From: Thauera sp. UBA6194
Lineage (GTDB): Bacteria; Pseudomonadota; Gammaproteobacteria; Burkholderiales; Rhodocyclaceae
Assembly: GCA_002422685.1 (NCBI GenBank)
Contig: DITC01000015.1
Coordinates: 1 to 13,740, forward strand
DNA length: 13,740 bases
Direction of reading: 5' to 3'
Numbering within the stretch: position 1 is the first letter of the stretch; each line of letters starts with the position of its first letter. Under the pieces are notes generated by a model. That model was not told the origin of the DNA. It did not search any database and was given only the letters and a program-made list of their open reading frames with translations. Both the position numbers and the translations under genes were made by a program. This document shows, in pieces, positions 12,020 to 13,740 of the stretch.

Positions 12020-12934
12020 CTAGCCCGGGGCAACTTTGTTGTCGCGCGCCGCGCCTGACGCAGCGTACGCTGCGCTCCCCGCGAAATTCGCCGCTTCCTC
12101 ACTGAAGCGCTCCACCAGCCAGTCCGCGGTCGCGGCGACACGGGCGAGCGGCCGCGCGTCGGGGTGGATCAGCATCCACAGCTCGCGGCTGAGGATCGGC
12201 TCCGCGCCCGACAGGCGAACCAGGTCAGGGTCCGCATCGGCTACGAAGCACGGCAGCAGTCCGTGGCCGATGCCGCCGGCCACCGCTCGCAGCAGCCCGC
12301 GCAGGCTGTTCGAGCGCAAACGAATGCGCCCATCCCCGAGCATGGCGTGCAGGCGGCGCATCTCCGGCGTGTGGTCCAGGTCCTCGTTGTAGGCGACCCA
12401 GTCGCCGGCGCTGACCTGCAGATCACCCCGTGCAGCGCCATAGACCGCGAAGCCCACCGCAGCCAACTTGCGAATCAGGAAGTCGCCGCTGGCCGGGCGG
12501 GCGAGGCGAATGGCGATGTCGGCCTCGCGACGGGCGACGTTGAGGTTGTCGTTGCTGGCGACGAGATCGACGCACAGCGCCGGATGGCGGGCGTAAAGCC
12601 CGGGCAGCCGCGGCGCCAGCCACTCGCCGATCAGCGCGCTGACGGCGGTGATCCGCACCACGCCGCCGACCGTGTCGGCGCCGGCCTCGGCCAGGCGAGT
12701 GATGCCGGCCACGTCCTCCTCGATGCGGCCGGCCCGCTCGAGCACCCGAGCACCGACCGCGGTGGGCTGCCACAGGCCGTCGTTGCGCTCGAAGAGCGGC
12801 GTGCCCAGGTGCTCTTCGAGCGCGCGCAGGCGGCGAGCGACGGTGGTCTGATCCACCCCGAGCCGACGTGCGGCCGCAGCCAGCGTGCCCTCCCGGCCCA
12901 GGGTGACGAGAAAGCGCAGGTCATCCCAGTTCAT
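12020..12934 (-). CDS. LysR-family transcriptional regulator
   Basis: A 304-residue LysR-type regulator. The N-terminal winged helix-turn-helix is clear: MNWDDLRFLVTLGREGTLAA, AARRLGVDQTTVARRLRALE (21-40) and EHLGTPLFERNDG (41-53). A linker helix precedes the co-inducer-binding domain (about 90-290), beginning VGGVVRITAVSALIGEWLAP. The effector cannot be predicted. The ATG at 12934 is chosen because MNWDDLRFLV is the usual opening of this subfamily; ATG 12952 would add six residues. It is divergent from the isochorismatase-family gene, the classical arrangement of a LysR regulator and its target. The C-terminal tail is Ala/Gly-rich and ends shortly before the GTGCC repeat. Confidence 0.94.
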   Translation of the reverse strand: MNWDDLRFLVTLGREGTLAAAARRLGVDQTTVARRLRALEEHLGTPLFERNDGLWQPTAVGARVLERAGRIEEDVAGITRLAEAGADTVGGVVRITAVSALIGEWLAPRLPGLYARHPALCVDLVASNDNLNVARREADIAIRLARPASGDFLIRKLAAVGFAVYGAARGDLQVSAGDWVAYNEDLDHTPEMRRLHAMLGDGRIRLRSNSLRGLLRAVAGGIGHGLLPCFVADADPDLVRLSGAEPILSRELWMLIHPDARPLARVAATADWLVERFSEEAANFAGSAAYAASGAARDNKVAPG

Positions 12935-12946
12935 GTGCTGCCATCC

Positions 12947-12991
12947 CTGCAAATATGCATCAGTCTAGCGCATGGATCTGCATTTACGCAG
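12947..12991. promoter_or_regulatory. Two related dyads in the LysR/isochorismatase intergenic region
   Basis: CTGCAAATATGCAT (12947-12960) and CTGCATTTACGCAG (12978-12991) match at 10 of 14 positions, and each has GCA-type ends in inverted orientation. Their centres are 31 bp apart, about three helical turns, on one face of the DNA. LysR regulators typically bind two such sites between divergent genes. The left site lies just upstream of the lysR start, suggesting autorepression. Inference from pattern only. Confidence 0.4.
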
Positions 12992-13050
12992 GCACGGGAC
13001 GGCCGCTAAGCTGTTGGCGGCATCGTTCAAAACCCCTCAGGAGATTACCC

Positions 13051-13653
13051 ATGAGCACTGCATCGACCACGCTGCGCCAGTTGTCCGGCCTGCCTGCCAC
13101 CCCGGCCCGCCTGTCCGAATCGGCACTGATCATCGTCGACGCCCAGAACGCCTACCGTAGCGGCGTGATGCAGCTCGAAGGCGTGGAACCGGCGCTCGAC
13201 GAATGCGCGCACCTGCTGGCCCGGGCGCGGGCGCTGAAGATTCCGGTGGTGCACATCCAGCACGACGCCGGCCCCGGTTCGCCCTACGACCTCAACGCCG
13301 AATGCGGCGTCATCGCCGACAAGGTGGCGCCGACGGCGGGCGAGGCGGTGGTGGTCAAGCACTACCCCAACTCCTTCGTCGGCACCGAGCTCGATGCCCA
13401 CCTTAAGGCCACCGGCGTGAAGAACCTGGTGGTGGTCGGCTTCATGACCCACATGTGCATCAACTCCACCACGCGCGGCGCCTTCAACCTCGGCTACGCA
13501 GTCACCGTGCCCGCTGCAGCCACCGCGACCCGCGCGCTGGCCGCACCCGATGGCAGCGTGGTCGAGGCGGCCGCCCTGCAGGTCGCCGCGCTCACCGCGC
13601 TGGCGGACCTGTTCGCGGTGGTGGTGGCCGACGGCGCGGCGATTCCGGACTGA
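13051..13653 (+). CDS. Isochorismatase-family cysteine hydrolase
   Basis: A 200-residue cytosolic hydrolase of the isochorismatase-like superfamily, which includes nicotinamidases, N-carbamoyl amide hydrolases and similar amidases. The catalytic triad is visible: Asp30 (ALIIVDAQNAY), Lys103 (VVVKHYPNSF) and nucleophile Cys136 (GFMTHMCINSTTR). The segment before the cysteine is GFMTHM, which carries the conserved turn of the family. The substrate is unknown; I see no nicotinamidase zinc-site motif. ATG 13051 follows AGGAG (13039-13043) with ideal spacing. The divergent LysR gene is probably its regulator. Confidence 0.93.
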   Translation: MSTASTTLRQLSGLPATPARLSESALIIVDAQNAYRSGVMQLEGVEPALDECAHLLARARALKIPVVHIQHDAGPGSPYDLNAECGVIADKVAPTAGEAVVVKHYPNSFVGTELDAHLKATGVKNLVVVGFMTHMCINSTTRGAFNLGYAVTVPAAATATRALAAPDGSVVEAAALQVAALTALADLFAVVVADGAAIPD

Positions 13654-13657
13654 GCCT

Positions 13658-13671
13658 GGCGCACGTGCGCC
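13658..13671. terminator. Small palindrome between convergent genes
   Basis: GGCGCACGTGCGCC is a perfect 14-bp palindrome lying 4 bp after the hydrolase stop and 12 bp from the stop of the convergent partial gene. It might contribute to termination in both directions, but it has no loop bases or T-tract. Confidence 0.25.
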
Positions 13672-13683
13672 GAGCGCCACGCG

Positions 13684-13740
13684 TCACAGCTTCTCGCGCT
13701 CGGTGTGCACGCGACCGTAAACCGCCACGGCCCCCGGCAG
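13684..13740 (-). CDS. C-terminal end of an unidentified gene (partial)
   Basis: An open minus-strand frame enters from the right edge and ends at TGA 13684-13686, giving the last 18 residues LPGAVAVYGRVHTEREKL. Codon use is GC-rich at third positions, as in the neighbours, and the convergent layout with a small palindrome between the stops fits a real gene end. The fragment is too short to name a family. Confidence 0.4.
   Translation of the reverse strand: MPGAVAVYGRVHTEREKL

Overview
The window reads as a chromosomal segment of a GC-rich betaproteobacterium, most likely of the Thauera/Azoarcus (Rhodocyclales) type. This is inferred from very GC-rich third codon positions, the order ribE-ribBA(X)-ribH-nusB, the cutA-dsbD pair, and short palindromic intergenic repeats. 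No mobile-element gene, rRNA, tRNA or CRISPR array was found. Most of the window is ordinary housekeeping and transport DNA; the unusual material is in the first 3.4 kb and in the intergenic repeats.

Positions 1-2020 are an accessory patch. An orphan Phd-type antitoxin (minus strand) lies back to back with a HI1419/HI1420-type toxin-antitoxin operon whose toxin has lost its middle and its reading frame, while the antitoxin is intact. A perfect 8-2-8 inverted repeat sits in the 26 bp between the two start codons. A double CDGSH iron-sulfur protein and a convergent Uma2-family (PD-(D/E)XK) protein follow, with a terminator-like hairpin between them.

Positions 2098-5282 hold three codirectional genes: a secreted histidine phosphatase, cutA and dsbD. 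Copies of one ~20-26 bp repeat lie in every gap: single at 2098, a head-to-head perfect palindrome at 2781-2834, and single at 3368. The first two genes are therefore each bracketed by inverted copies. dsbD supplies periplasmic reductant; cutA beside it is the classical arrangement.

Positions 5341-8206 form the riboflavin/nusB operon: riboflavin synthase, a DHBP synthase fused to a GTP cyclohydrolase II-like domain without the zinc cysteines (RibBX type), lumazine synthase, and NusB overlapping ribH by 4 bp. ribD and a true ribA must lie elsewhere.

Positions 8216-9247 (minus) encode a three-domain lipoprotein (MliC-like, COG3650-like, META), convergent with nusB. Positions 9515-11936 encode a polar amino-acid ABC importer (lipoprotein binding protein, one permease, ATPase), with a 26-bp-stem REP-like hairpin between the binding-protein and permease genes and a GTGCC pentanucleotide tandem repeat after the ATPase gene.

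Positions 12020-13653 are a divergent LysR regulator/isochorismatase-family hydrolase pair with two related dyads in the shared promoter region. The last bases carry the C-terminal end of an unidentified minus-strand gene.
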